Source of the DNA: Hydnum rufescens UP504
Lineage: Eukaryota; Basidiomycota; Agaricomycetes; Cantharellales; Hydnaceae
Length of the DNA stretch: 64,000 nucleotides
Assembly (NCBI GenBank): GCA_014904985.1
Contig: MU128946.1
Coordinates: 21,267-85,266 of the forward strand
Reading direction: 5' to 3'
Below the pieces are notes generated by a model. It did no database searches. It saw only the letters and a program-made list of their open reading frames with translations, and was not told the origin of the DNA. Made by a program: the position numbers and the translations under genes. Positions 22,401-32,860 of the stretch are shown here, one piece after another. How positions within the stretch are numbered: the stretch's first letter is position 1; each line of letters begins with the position of its first letter.

Positions 22401-23256
22401 GGCCAGGAGGTCCAATGGACAATAAAATGAGGCTCCATGAGCTACCCTAGGGTCAGACCCTGTGAGCAGCCTCTATTGGCATTGGACTTACTTAGCAGTC
22501 TGAGACCTCTTAGGTCCGTTCCTGTGTAGTGGAAGCCAGCCTAAGAGGTCCAAAGTAGTGTCCCTATTGTGTGATAGTTCCATCAGTGGGTCTGCTTTCA
22601 GGTTGGGCAGGTCCATCCATCACAACTGGCTCAGTGTAACTAGGCCTTAGTACACCTGCATAGAAAGTGGATGAGCAAATGAGGCTTGGGTGGACTTGAT
22701 CACCTGGTTTGTCCAATACACTTGGCAAGGGTTCAAACTCCTGGATTGGAGGAAGCCCTGCCAGCACTGGAGGCCTCTTTGTGTCCTCCCAAGGGTTCAG
22801 GTCAGTGACCAGAGTGGAGGTGTCTGAAAGAGGTACAGACAACTCAGATTTTTTATTAGGATACATCTCATGGTTACTAGCTATGAGATTGGGCAAGGTA
22901 AGTGGATGTATGATGGTTGTTTGCCTCATTGATCTCTGGTAGTGGTAGCAAGCTTTGCAAGGGTCATGCAAGACTGGTGATTGTTTGTTGTTATTGTGGT
23001 CACTTGAGTTGAAAGACAGCTCAGGGTATATGAGCTTAGGGGCCTCATTAGGAGTGAGAGATGCTGGATTTATTGAGAAAGATCAGGCTTGGTGAGGGAA
23101 TTTGGGCCAGGGGGTGAATGGAGTTTGAGGTTGCAAGGGTGTCTTCCAGGATGGTGACACACCTCTTCTGTTCACACTGATTCCATTTTGCAATGCCTGG
23201 TCAACAAACTTTTGGACAAAGTCAGGATTATTGTGAGTGGCCAGTGGTGTGGGTTG

Positions 23257-24000
23257 TGTCAGGGAAACACTGCCACTGAGGCCATGGACAGAAAGAGAGA
23301 GAGAAGAAGTGAATTAACCACACATGCCTATCACAGTGGAAATCCTAAGCATACAGCAACAACCAAACAGCTATGCACAAGACTCACACCTATTGCAGTG
23401 GAAATCCTAAGAGATTGAAACTGAGGATCATCCAACTGTGAAGGGCTATAAATACTATTCCTTCTATGCAGCCACCAGCCTTCCAGAACCTTCCACCAAC
23501 TTCCATAACCTTCTGGATCCTCGTACAGTGAAGCCTCCACAGCCTTCCTGACTAACCCTTACTAAGCTTACCCAGCTGCTTATCAACCATGATCTGTCTG
23601 CTGACTAACCCTTACTCATCCTTCATGCATCCCTCCACATGTTGCATGCCCAACTTCCAATTACACCATGCTCATAGTTGATATCTTGAAGGTTGCCCAT
23701 GCATGGGCACACCAAAGGTGTCAAAGGACTGTAGTGATGGCAAGGGGTAGGGGATTGGAATGGGTGATGATGATGGTGGAGGAGAAAGGGGAGTCTGGAT
23801 TGGTAGCTGTAGGGACTCACATGGGGGGTGAGGCAATGAGGGGCACTGACATAGCCACAGGTGCTGCCAATGATTGATTACCCAACCCACAGCCTGCTGA
23901 CTGATGCCTGATAGTATGAGGGCAATGATGATGATCAAAATGCTGATGATCACAGCAAAGATGACAAGAACCCCATGACTGAGTCAGTTCACTCCTGACA
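23257..24000. mobile_element. Solo LTR, unit E copy 2, with GGTTG duplication
   Basis: 744 bp from TGTCAGGG to CTCCTGACA, flanked by GGTTG at 23252-23256 and 24001-24005. It contains the diverged pair CTATCACAGTGGAAATCCTA / CTATTGCAGTGGAAATCCTA, CTATAAATAC, and the minus-strand membrane-protein frame. Its removal rejoins the host reading frame. This copy fixes the true borders of family E. Confidence 0.85.
23672..23990 (-). CDS. Membrane-protein frame in solo LTR E2 (diverged copy)
   Basis: The open part (VLVIFAVIISILIIIIALIL, then AVGWVINHWQHL, LPIQTPLSPPP, LQSFDTFGVP) aligns end to end with the 125-residue frame of E1 although the DNA has diverged well beyond E1/E3. The N-terminal Met region of E1 is not clearly preserved, so a start codon is uncertain. 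Confidence 0.35.
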
Positions 24001-24129
24001 GGTTGGCTGTTAGATGAGAATTCATTGTAATACTCCTTAGTCAACTCCTCCAAAGTCAGGGCTGAAAACACATACTTCTCATCTCCTGAACTTAACTTGG
24101 GCCCTGGCAAGTGGCTGTTACCCATTTCT

Positions 24130-25453
24130 CATTTCTGTATTTTTAGTTCAGTCAAGGTATGTGAGGTATCTTTTCTGTCTTATGCCTTGAACAAATGTGT
24201 GGAGCAGAAGCTTTTGGTCAGGAGAGAGAGGATGTAGTGGGGGTGAGGTGGTTTGATGCATGCTTTGCTGATTGTTGGTTTTAGATTTTGGGGTATTGCC
24301 ATGGTTAAACAACAAGAGTCCAAGTGCAGATTCAGGTTTCAGGAATTGGTTTTTGTGCAAGAGGTTGTCAGAGTACACAAGAGGATTGGTGTCCAGAGGA
24401 AGGGGAGACATAGTTCAAATGAAATGTGAGTTGCCAGAATCTGAATCCATCATGTCTCCACAGTCCATTGGTGATAAACCAGTTATTGACTTGTGGTCAT
24501 GGGACATGTGGGGTATAGTGAATTTAGTGAGTAAAAGGGGTGTAAGGATGGATGGAAAGGGAGGAAGAAACAGATGACAGAATGTATAATAGGTGAAGGA
24601 AAGGAGGAGAGAGAGGTTGGGGGTGGACCACAGGTGTCATTGGGACCCTCTTTTAAAGTCAGCCAGCATGATCAAGGGATCCCACACAGTGTCATTTCCA
24701 AAAGGGTCCCAAGTCAGCTGCTGGGTCAAAATTGCCCTTGCAGACTGTTTTCCGGGATGAAAACTGTGGAGAGAGGGTGGATCATCATTCAAGCTTCCTT
24801 AGTCATCTGTAGTTCCTGAGGATTAGGAGGTTTCATATAGTCCATGCAATTGTGATCAAGCCAGGCATGCTAGACTCACTTAGCTCATTGGGTGCCCTCA
24901 GAACATTCACTGTGCCATGAGGTGATGGCACAATGATTTGTTTTGGTGAAGCTCAGCAATTTCCAGGTCATAGAGTCTCCTAGTTGCCTGCAAAAATCTA
25001 CAGTCATACTCAAGTTTCACTGTTGCAGTTTTTGTGCTGAAAAATTTTGACAGCCCACAGCAGTAGGTGGTGGGGACACCAGAATCTTCTCAGGTCCTGC
25101 ACCTTTCATGTTGCCAAGGGGGCTTACCAGCTTGCAGAAGGTTTATGGAGGAAAACCCCTGCTAAGCATGGTGTTTTCCTCTTTGGTTTTGATAAGGTGG
25201 ACCCTGATATCTTTCACTTATTGTTCTAGAAAGTGTTCAGTTGTTGCCAGTAGTAATTGCCTACATGGGATGGATTTGACACTTTCCTTACTTTGTGCAA
25301 GAGTCATGGCAAGAAGTGAATCATATTTCTTTCAATAACTGTTTTCCCAATGGGTTTGACTCATTGTGTTTGTAACTGCTTGCTTCTTTTGCTGGATTTT
25401 TGATCAAGCACAGTTTGAGTTTGAGTTTGCTGATTTTGAAGAGCTTTGTTATG
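24130..25453. other. Coding-like debris, no recognised gene
   Basis: 24411-24148 (minus) is a Pro/Leu/Ser-rich open frame with ESALGLLLFNHGNTP, possibly the N-terminal part of the gene at 20665-24125. 24430-25450 has only short frames. 25108-25338 (plus) has no recognisable motif. Confidence 0.3.
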
Positions 25454-25715
25454 CAGCCTGGGGCAACTACTTTGACCCTTCAAGGCCCCATTGTAATGTA
25501 TGAAACCCCCCTTGAAGGGTCTGGTGATATCAGGTTATTACGTACTATGAGATGCACATTACCTACTATGGGGGATCCAGATCACCTACTACAAGATGGA
25601 AGTTATCTGCTGTACAGGATTCAACTCACCTACTACAGAAGGCAAATCACCTGCTATGGGATGCAGGTTGCCTACTATGGGATGTGAGTTACCTACTACA
25701 GTATGTGGATCACCT
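25454..25715 (+). mobile_element. Satellite element F, copy 3, left piece
   Basis: Begins CAGCCTGGGGCAACTACTTT, then the hairpin GACCCTTCAAGG / CCTTGAAGGGTC, the conserved GGTGATATCAGGTTATTACG, then the TACCTACTA / ACCTGCTA satellite. It breaks at 25715 where element A2 begins and resumes at 35579, colinear with F1 and F2. Confidence 0.85.
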
Positions 25716-25789
25716 CACCTCAGGCAGATAGATTTGGACCCTTTGGGTCAGCTTTTACTGCACAGGAGAGGACCCAAAGGGTCCCTTGA

Positions 25790-26460
25790 CCCATCACGGA
25801 CTCATGAGTGGGGACTACATTGACTCATGAGGGGACAGTGCCAAATCATGATTTGGGCATGGTCAGGGCATGGTATTGACAATAAAACTCATGAGCTGGG
25901 GCATCCCACTCATGGGTGGGACCTGCTGACCCATGAGTTAGAGCATTAGACCCATGGGTTTGACCCCTAGACCCATGACTTTGACCCCAGACCCATGGGT
26001 TTGAGCCCTGGACTCATGAGTTGGACCCTCAGACTCATGAGTTGGACCCTCAGACTCATGAGTTGGACCCTCTGACCATGAGTTGGACCCTCTGACCCAT
26101 GAGTTGGACAGTTAAGACTCATGAGTTGGATTGTTAGACTCATGAGTTGGGCATCAGACTCATGAGTTTGACCCCCAGACCCATGGGTTTGACCCCTGGA
26201 CTCATGAGTTGGGCCATCAGACTCATGAGTTGGGCATCAGACTCATGAGTTGGGCCATTAGACTCATGAGTTGGGCATCAGACTCATGAGTTGGCCATTA
26301 GACTCATGAGTTGGGCATCAGACTCATGAGTTGGGCCATTAGACTCATGAGTTTGACCCCTAGACCCATGAGTTTGACCCAGAGCCATGGGTTTGATCCC
26401 TGGACTCATGAGTTAAACCATCAGACTCATGAGTTGAACCATCAGACCCATGAACAACCC
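25790..26460. repeat. ACTCATGAGT minisatellite, left arm of A2
   Basis: Same unit as in A1, including the CCCATGGGT palindromic variant. The inverted partner is at 34930-35490. Confidence 0.9.
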
Positions 26461-26763
26461 TCAACATTGCCATATTGGGAATACACCATATATGGCAAGA
26501 TTATATAATATTAATTAATATGATTATGTAATATTTCCATATATGGTGATATTATTTACTGGCATATTGCCATATATAGGATCTTAGGTAATTCATTATG
26601 TAATGTATTATGTATTGTATTATGTAATGCTTATGTAATACTTCTATATATAGTAATAGCACTATAATGATATTACCATCCATGAAATATTATGTAATCA
26701 TCTTACATAATATTGCCATATATGGCATACAGCAGTGATTTGAGACAAAAATGGCCATAGCAT

Positions 26764-27057
26764 GTGAAGGAGTGCTTGGATTTTATTGAAATAACATTCC
26801 TTGGAAAGAGGGGATCAAGCTGGATTGGATGGTGGTACAAACATCATGATCCACAAAGAATTCATGGCAGGGGGTGGGCAGGGATGTTGAAAACAAGAAA
26901 TCTGAGGCAGCTCCACACTGGAGCCACCAAAATAATCATCCTCAGAGATGAGGATACAGCACAATGGGCTGCATCCATTGGTACAAAAATGAAGGAAATT
27001 GATGGAGAAATGGGGGAGATATGGATGCCAGCTCATCAGGGAGAAAAATGGCCATAA
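26764..27057 (+). CDS. 97-residue frame, left arm of A2
   Basis: Copy of the frame at 11352-11642 (KECLDFIEITFLGKRGSSWI). The inverted copy at 34660-34367 is identical in sequence. A role is unproven; it may only ride in the arm. Confidence 0.3.
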   Translation: MKECLDFIEITFLGKRGSSWIGWWYKHHDPQRIHGRGWAGMLKTRNLRQLHTGATKIIILRDEDTAQWAASIGTKMKEIDGEMGEIWMPAHQGEKWP

Positions 27058-27202
27058 AACATGAACCAGTGGTCCAATTTCATTACAACCAGGACCATTG
27101 GAAAGAGGGAGTCAATGGGATTCATTTAACCAAATATTTGAAAAAAATTGTCAAGGGTTCCCCCTACAATGTGGGTTAGATCCCCACAGCCCCACAGCAA
27201 CA

Positions 27203-27450
27203 GGAACTGGATTGATCACTTGCTGGGTCACCAAGCAATTGCATTCTATCCAGCCCTGCATGCTGGAGGAGGCTGGGGTAGAGCCTCAGGTATGACAGAG
27301 GTGCCACATGGGCAGCTCTGTCTCCTTGGAGGTGGTGTTGAGGATGCATTGAGTACATTGCAACTCAACACTGGCAATTGCTGGGCCAGGCTAGCTCAAT
27401 AAGGCAACTCCCAGTCAGTAGCATATGACAAGGGGGGGTAAGTGCAGGTG
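27203..27450. repeat. 250-bp block duplicated at 29334-29580
   Basis: From AGGAACTGGATTGATCACTT to AAGTGCAGGTGTA. The second copy at 29334-29580 follows the end of E3, and the inverted copy lies at 33970-34230 in the right arm. Two direct copies bracket 1.9 kb of inserted material (27454-29333), so the arm has been expanded by a duplication around an insertion. Confidence 0.75.
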
Positions 27451-27453
27451 TAC

Positions 27454-28716
27454 CAGGCTTAATTATGAGGTACCCCTCATAATTTGGGACCGAGCTTCAC
27501 ATATCTCTTGCCTTAGGTGGCTGCTTTGTCCATACATGGCTGGTACTCTTGCCTTAGGTGGCTGCTTTGTCCATACATGACTGTAGTCTGGGACCCCTTT
27601 GAATAGAGGGAGGTGGGTACCAAATTGTATTGTTTGTTAAGGCACCAAATAAATCATGTGATTTGTGAGGATGAGGTCATAGGGAGATGGAAATGACTGG
27701 GGTGAAGACGGACTGTCCCAAACATCACCCTATGGTAGAAAGAATATGAAAAATATCCAGAGCCAGTTCTTTACTGCCATTTTTCCATCACCACAGCCCA
27801 ATTGGGTTACCCATAAGAATCAGGTGATTTATTTGGGGCCTTAACTGCCATACATTTGGACGGCAATAGCCAATATAATTGGGTACTATGTTACGTCCAT
27901 ACAAAGTGATCCCAGCCTCTATATAGATGCTGGTGTTCCTGCCTAACATGACTGGTACTCTTGCCTTAGCTGGCTGCTTTGTGTTGGAGGAATAAGTCCA
28001 CTGTCGAGTCCAATCAACCCTGGCTTCAATCTGGCGCATTATCAGTGCTTGCATTTTTACTTGTATTGTGTGCATCTGCCCGCACTATATTCCCTGGCAC
28101 TCTATCACCTGTTAACCCATATATTTACCATACATACATCATATAGTTTCCCACTGATTTGTAACCCATTGCCCACATCTTTCAACACTTTGTTGATACA
28201 TGGCTTGTACTCTTGCCTTAGCTGGCTTCTGTGAGCCTATGGTGCCAGCTTTGAGCCTGCCATTGTTAGTATGAGAGGATTGGATCAATCTTGTTTTTAT
28301 TACATAATATACAGGATGTATATAGCTTGGGAATTCCTGATCTCCTATCAAGTTTTTCTTTTGCCAACAGGCTATGGGCCCCAATTAAGCTCCATGATAC
28401 CTGGAGATTAACCCACAGTGAAGTGGTGTTCCTGTCTCCTGGCTCTAATGTCCCATGCTGCATGCACCACCTTCCTTGTGTCCATGAATCCCACCATGTG
28501 TGTGGATTCATCACATGGACCAAACCCAAACTCATATTCAACCCCATAACACTGTATCTGAAAGTATAGCCTGTATTGACTTGAAGCTGTAACCTGAAAC
28601 CATGGCCTGTGGCTAACCTGCAACTGAACTGAACCATACCTGTACCCTGCAAAGTTACCTGACTGTATTGTGGCTGACCTGCACAGATGGATAACTTTCC
28701 GATTATTGCCTTCCAC
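27454..28716. other. Inserted mosaic with hairpin start; no gene
   Basis: Begins CAGGCTTAATTATGAGG and a hairpin (AATTATGAGG/CCTCATAATT) matching the inverted one at 2951-2991. It contains a repeated CTTGCCTTAGGTGGCTGCTT (27490, 27550; variants near 27960 and 28212) and, around 28272-28380, a stretch similar to 31335-31440 with TATATAG and TTATGTAAT/ATTACATAA motifs. The short peptides here have no recognisable family. Confidence 0.4.
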
Positions 28717-29333
28717 CTGTCTTCCATAACCTTCCGGATCCTCCTAGAATGCCAGCTCCGCAGCCCATCAGTCAGCCTCCACAGCCACCATCACTAAGCC
28801 TCACTAAGCTGATGCAGCCATGTTACAAATCCTGTGTGCACCTCCACATGGCTATGCCCCAACTTCCATATGTATCCCCCTTAGCGTATGTACTTCCAAG
28901 GCAGTGTACGCCTGGGTACTCCAAAGGTGTCCAAAGTGTCAAAGGACCATAATGATGTGGATGGAGTATGGATTGGGACAGGTGATGTGGATTCAGGGAC
29001 TGGGGGTAGAGGAGGAGGAGGGGGAGTCTGGATTGGCAACTCCATGGACTCATGTGGGGAGCGAGGGAACAACAGGTGCTGACAAGGGTGCCAATGCTGC
29101 CACTGGTTGACTACCCAGCCCATAGCCCGCTGGCCGAGGCCAGATAGAGCAAGGGCAATAATAATAAGAGAAATGCCAATAATGGCAAGGATGACAATAA
29201 CCCCCGTAGTGAATGGAGGGAGAGAGGAGACAAGAGCATTTGAGGAAGTAGGCACCATATGATAGAGTTGATGAAGAATGATACTCCAACAGGTAAGTCC
29301 TTAGGCGGAAGCAAATGTCAATTCAATCCTGAC
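28717..29333. mobile_element. LTR-like unit E, copy 3 (5' part missing)
   Basis: Nearly identical to 12013-12625 of E1, ending AATCCTGACA directly at the 250-bp block. The first 240 bp or so of the LTR are absent. Confidence 0.75.
28881..29258 (-). CDS. 125-residue membrane protein in E3
   Basis: Same length and nearly same sequence as in E1 (differences at about six residues), with the single hydrophobic helix at residues 18-41 and the SFDTLDTFGVPR end. Intact from ATG to stop. Confidence 0.4.
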   Translation of the reverse strand: MVPTSSNALVSSLPPFTTGVIVILAIIGISLIIIALALSGLGQRAMGWVVNQWQHWHPCQHLLFPRSPHESMELPIQTPPPPPLPPVPESTSPVPIHTPSTSLWSFDTLDTFGVPRRTLPWKYIR

Positions 29334-29585
29334 AAGGAACTGGATTGATCACTTGCTGGGTCACCAAGCAATTGCATTCTATCCAGCCCCTGCATGCTGG
29401 AGGAGGCTGGGGTAGAGCCTCAGGTATGACAGAGGTGCCACATGGGCAGCTCTGTCTCCTTGGAGGTGGTGTTGAGGACAGCATTGAGTGTGTCGTGACT
29501 CAACACTGGCAATTGCCAGGCTAGCTCAATAAGGCAACTCCCAGTCAGTAGCATATGACAAGGGGGGGGGTAAGTGCAGATGTAT

Positions 29586-30407
29586 TATGTACATGATATC
29601 TAGGTACTATGTAGTGCATCTAAGTCCAGAGAAGCAAAAGACAACAGTGAAATTGAACAAGATTTGGAAATGCACCATATTATGACCTTTAAACACCATT
29701 TGGGACCCTTCCAAGCATGGTATTGGGTGTTACAGTGCTCATATATATGTCTAGTAACATTGGACACAACTTGGATCATCAGGGAGGCTCTAAATATAGA
29801 AGTTTCCTTATTAGGATAAGTTTATTTCCTCCACCACAGCTTCAAATCAGGATATTGGAGGGAGATATTTGGGGGATGATTTCTGCTAACATATGCCCAC
29901 CCCACTGGAACTTTTTCAGAAAATTCTTCCAGGATTTCCATGGGTTTCTTTATAAGGATAAGTTTGTTCTCCTTCCCATAGGCTCAAATCAGCACCTTGG
30001 AATGAGATATTTGGAGGATAATATCTCCTATCATATACCCACCATACTGGAACATTTCTGAAAATTTTAGAGCACCTTCCTTATTAGGGCAAGTTTATTT
30101 GCTTCACTGCAGGCTCAAATCAGCAGGTGAGGGTGAGATCTTTGGGATATTACATCTCCTATTCTATGCCTACCAGACCAGAACATTTCCAGAAATTTTC
30201 CATTCCATTTGAATTTTGGTGATATTGGCACACACAGTAAAGTACCTACACAACTGCTACAGTACTTTACTGTGTGTGCCAATATCACCAAAATTCAAAT
30301 GGAATGGAAAATTTCTGGAAATGTTCTGGTCTGGTAGGCATAGAATAGGAGATGTAATATCCCAAAGATCTCACCCTCACCTGCTGATTTGAGCCTGCAG
30401 TGAAGCA
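29586..30407. repeat. Inner arm of A2 ending in a palindrome
   Basis: 29586-30235 has repeated blocks (AGGATAAGTTT...CAAATCAG...GAGATATTTGGRGGA, four degenerate units of about 120 bp). From about 30095 to 30407 the sequence turns back on itself around 30250 (ACAGTAAAGTACCTACACAA / ACAGTACTTTACTGTGTGTG), an inverted repeat with about 150-bp arms that runs into the N gap. The same block recurs at 32861-33455 and inverted at 33456-33970. Confidence 0.8.
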
Positions 30408-30432
30408 NNNNNNNNNNNNNNNNNNNNNNNNN
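30408..30432. other. Assembly gap (25 N)
   Basis: A run of 25 N, placed at the outer edge of an inverted repeat. The size is probably arbitrary. Confidence 0.95.
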
Positions 30433-30547
30433 CCAACCCCATAACCCATGATGCTGTTACACCCCATCTTCACCTATCACATGCACACCCTCCATTCCTT
30501 TGTACTGCCAGTGCAGATATCCCTTATGTAACTATGTGTTGCCAAAG

Positions 30548-31250
30548 TCAGGTTCAGGTCAGGTTTTGCCCCATTTGGGCAAAACCTGAACTTAACCAAA
30601 ACCTGAATCTTCTCAATTGGCAAAACCTGAACCTAACCTGAAGAAAACCTATCTTAGGTTAGGTTCAGGTTAGGTTCAGGTTTAACCAAGGTTCAAACCT
30701 GAAATCATGAGCCCTTCAGACATGAGAAATATCTGAGCTCAACACTGATTTTAACCTATAATCCAGAATGAGTCATCAATTCTAGCAAGTTCCAGAATTA
30801 TGTAAGCAGGTTCCTTGCTGGAGAAATATGTTACTTTGAAGTGAAGTTATACATAAAACCTCATGAACAGTTTATATTGACTATACATAGTCTATGTATA
30901 GTCAATATAAACTTTGTATGAGGTTTTATGTTTAACTTCACTTCAAAGTAACCTATTTCTCCACCAAAAAACCTGCTTACATAATTCTGGAACTTGCCAG
31001 AATTAATGACTCATTCTGGATTATGGTTAAAATCAGTGTTGAGCTCAGATATTTCTCATGTCTGAAGGGCTCATGATTTCAGGTTTGAACCTGGGTTAAA
31101 CCTGAACCTAACCTGAACCTGAAAACATGGGGGCCCAAAACCTGAACCTGACCTGAGGAAAATTACATGAAACCTGACCCCAATGGAACCTGACTTGGGT
31201 CAGGTTCAGGTTCAAACTCAGGTTTTCCAGGTTTGTAACCTAACTTCAGC
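30548..31250. mobile_element. Fold-back element with CAGGTT repeats
   Basis: An inverted repeat of about 340 bp per arm centred near 30893 (ACTATACATAG/TCTATGTATAGT). The outer parts are (AGGTTC) rich: CAGGTTCAGGTTAGGTTCAGG on one side and CCTGAACCTAACCTGAACC on the other. Near the left end GGTTTTGCCC and GGGCAAAACC form a hairpin. No coding frame. It may be another member of the hairpin-capped class, but I found no target-site duplication. Confidence 0.65.
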
Positions 31251-31674
31251 AACCATATATGTAACCAACCCTGCCACTCTTTTTTTTCATTTGTTCCTGG
31301 TGGACTTTTTTTTCTTGAGACCTGTCCTCTGCTGTTGGGATTGGATCAGTCTCATCTTGATTATGTAATCCACATGATGTACAGTATATAGCTCAGGATC
31401 CCCTGACCCCTATTAAGTTTTTCTCTCACTGACAGCCATAAGTCTGTATGCCTGCATTTAAAAAATGATATAATCTGTATTTCATGAGATAACCACATTG
31501 ATTATGCCAGATTAAAATGCATTTCATCAAGGTATTTTAAATGGAAATTCATATTAGAATAGCATTTGGGACTCTGGGGCCAATACACTTGTTTCTGAGG
31601 ATGTCAAATTCAGATGTGGAATTAAGACAGTGCTCCCCCATATGCACTCTACAGAATATGCCCATATTCTCATC

Positions 31675-32350
31675 CAGTGCCCCCCTTTTGCTAATACACC
31701 CCCTGCTATACACCCCTGCTAATAACCCCCCCTGTTATACACCCCCTGCTAATACACCCCTGCAATAATTACCACCTGCTAATACACAACTGCTAATACA
31801 CCCCTGTAATACACCTGAATCCCCTGATAATACACCCCTGCTAATACAACCTGTAAATAACTCCGCTAATACACCCCTGCTAAATACACCCTGTAATACA
31901 CCTCTGCTATATCTATGCTAACCCTGTTCCGAATCCCTGCTAATACACCTGCTAATAGTATACACCCCTGCTAAACACCCACTGTAATACACCCCCTGTA
32001 ATACACCCCCTGCTAATACACCCTGCTAATACCTGCTAAACCCCCTCTAATACACCCCCTGCTAATACACCCCCCTGCTAATACACCCCCCTGCTAATAC
32101 ACCCCCCTGCTAATACACCCCCCCTGCTAATACACCCCCCCTGCTAATACACCCCCCTCCTTGATAATACAACCCCCCTCTTGATAATACAACCCCCCCC
32201 TCCTTGAAATACAACCCCCTCCTTGATAATACAACCCCCCTTGTTGGTAAACACCTCCCCCCTTGCTGGTAACCCCCTCCCTTGCTGGTAATACCCCCCC
32301 CTATTGTAACACCTTCCCCCCTTGCTGTAACCCCCCCCCTTATTGGTAAC
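31675..32350. repeat. CTGCTAATACACCCC microsatellite array
   Basis: Roughly 40 copies of a 13-18 bp unit, CTGCTAATACACCCC, drifting to CTTGATAATACAACCCCCC and CTTGCTGGTAACCCCC. Long C runs vary in length. The minus strand reads as Gly-rich peptide, which I take as meaningless. Confidence 0.9.
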
Positions 32351-32589
32351 ACTTCCCCTTCCCAGGAAATGCAAGGGTGGGCACCACTCAGAAGAAAAGC
32401 ACTGCCCAGAGAGTCAGAAAGACTTAACCTCATGTCAGCCCTGATGTTTTCCAGGCATTTTCCAGCTTTGATTTCAAGTTGCACACCAAGAAAACCCTCC
32501 AGATCCTAATTATTGTGGGGCCAGAGGCTCCAAGGAACGATTAGATGTATATATATATTGGACTGACACAGTTTACATCAGTTTTACAT

Positions 32590-32830
32590 GGCTAATTCTA
32601 TCAATATTGAGTCTTCCCGAGCCCAATTTGGCTCCCAAAGAAGCCAGTTTGGTTCCGAGAAGCAAATAGCCAGTTCCCACGGGGTGGCCATTTTCTCATG
32701 GGGCCCATGGAAGCAAATTGCTCGAAAGCACTGTTACAAATAAGTTCCCACGGGGTGACGCATTTTTCCCACGGGGTGACATGTTTGGCTCAAGGGACTT
32801 TGCGCTAATAACAAAAAGCAGAAGTGTAAA
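32590..32830. other. CpG-retaining patch with CCCACGGGGTGAC repeats
   Basis: Three copies of CCCACGGGGTG(G/A)C (about 32678, 32749, 32770) and several CG dinucleotides in otherwise CpG-poor DNA, suggesting recent arrival. CCCACGGGG is near-palindromic. No frame of note. Confidence 0.5.
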
Positions 32831-32860
32831 ATAAGACTCACAAGCTCGGTCAATTAATGT

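Larger units (their letters stand above)
20852..22571 (+). mobile_element. Satellite element D with hairpin ends and TGATAGT duplication
   Basis: 1,720 bp bounded by TGATAGT on both sides (20845-20851 and 22572-22578). The left end is CAGCCCAGGGAAACAAG then a hairpin; the right end, read inward, is CACAATAGGGACACTAC then the same hairpin (TTAGGCTGGCTTCCACTAC). The interior is an AGCAGCTGCT / AGCAGCTCCT satellite with many units, a SINE-like insertion (21765-22100), and no coding frame of note. Excision in silico restores an open frame in the host gene, which strongly supports these borders. Non-autonomous; the transposase is unknown. Confidence 0.82.
20665..24125 (-). pseudogene. Unknown gene split by element D and solo LTR E2
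   Basis: Minus-strand coding sequence in three blocks: 24125-24001, 23256-22579, and 20851 to about 20665. Removing E2 (with one GGTTG copy) joins FSSNSQP to TPLATHNNPDF in frame. Removing D (with one TGATAGT copy) joins TDGTI to NPSPFPTTQKT in frame. In this reconstructed frame the stops are TGA at 23083-23085 and 20774-20776, both at plausible Arg sites. Features include LTLEELTKEYYNEF near the start, FVQKFVDQALQNGI, and DPCKACYHYQRSM (a possible zinc-binding CxxC), then a Pro/Ser-rich end. A further open segment lies upstream (24411-24148) in another frame. Function unknown; a retroelement gag-like protein is one possibility. Confidence 0.5.

Noticed and set aside
32110..32484. Gly-rich protein on the minus strand
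   Set aside because: It is only the translated microsatellite; the composition is forced by C-rich repeat units.
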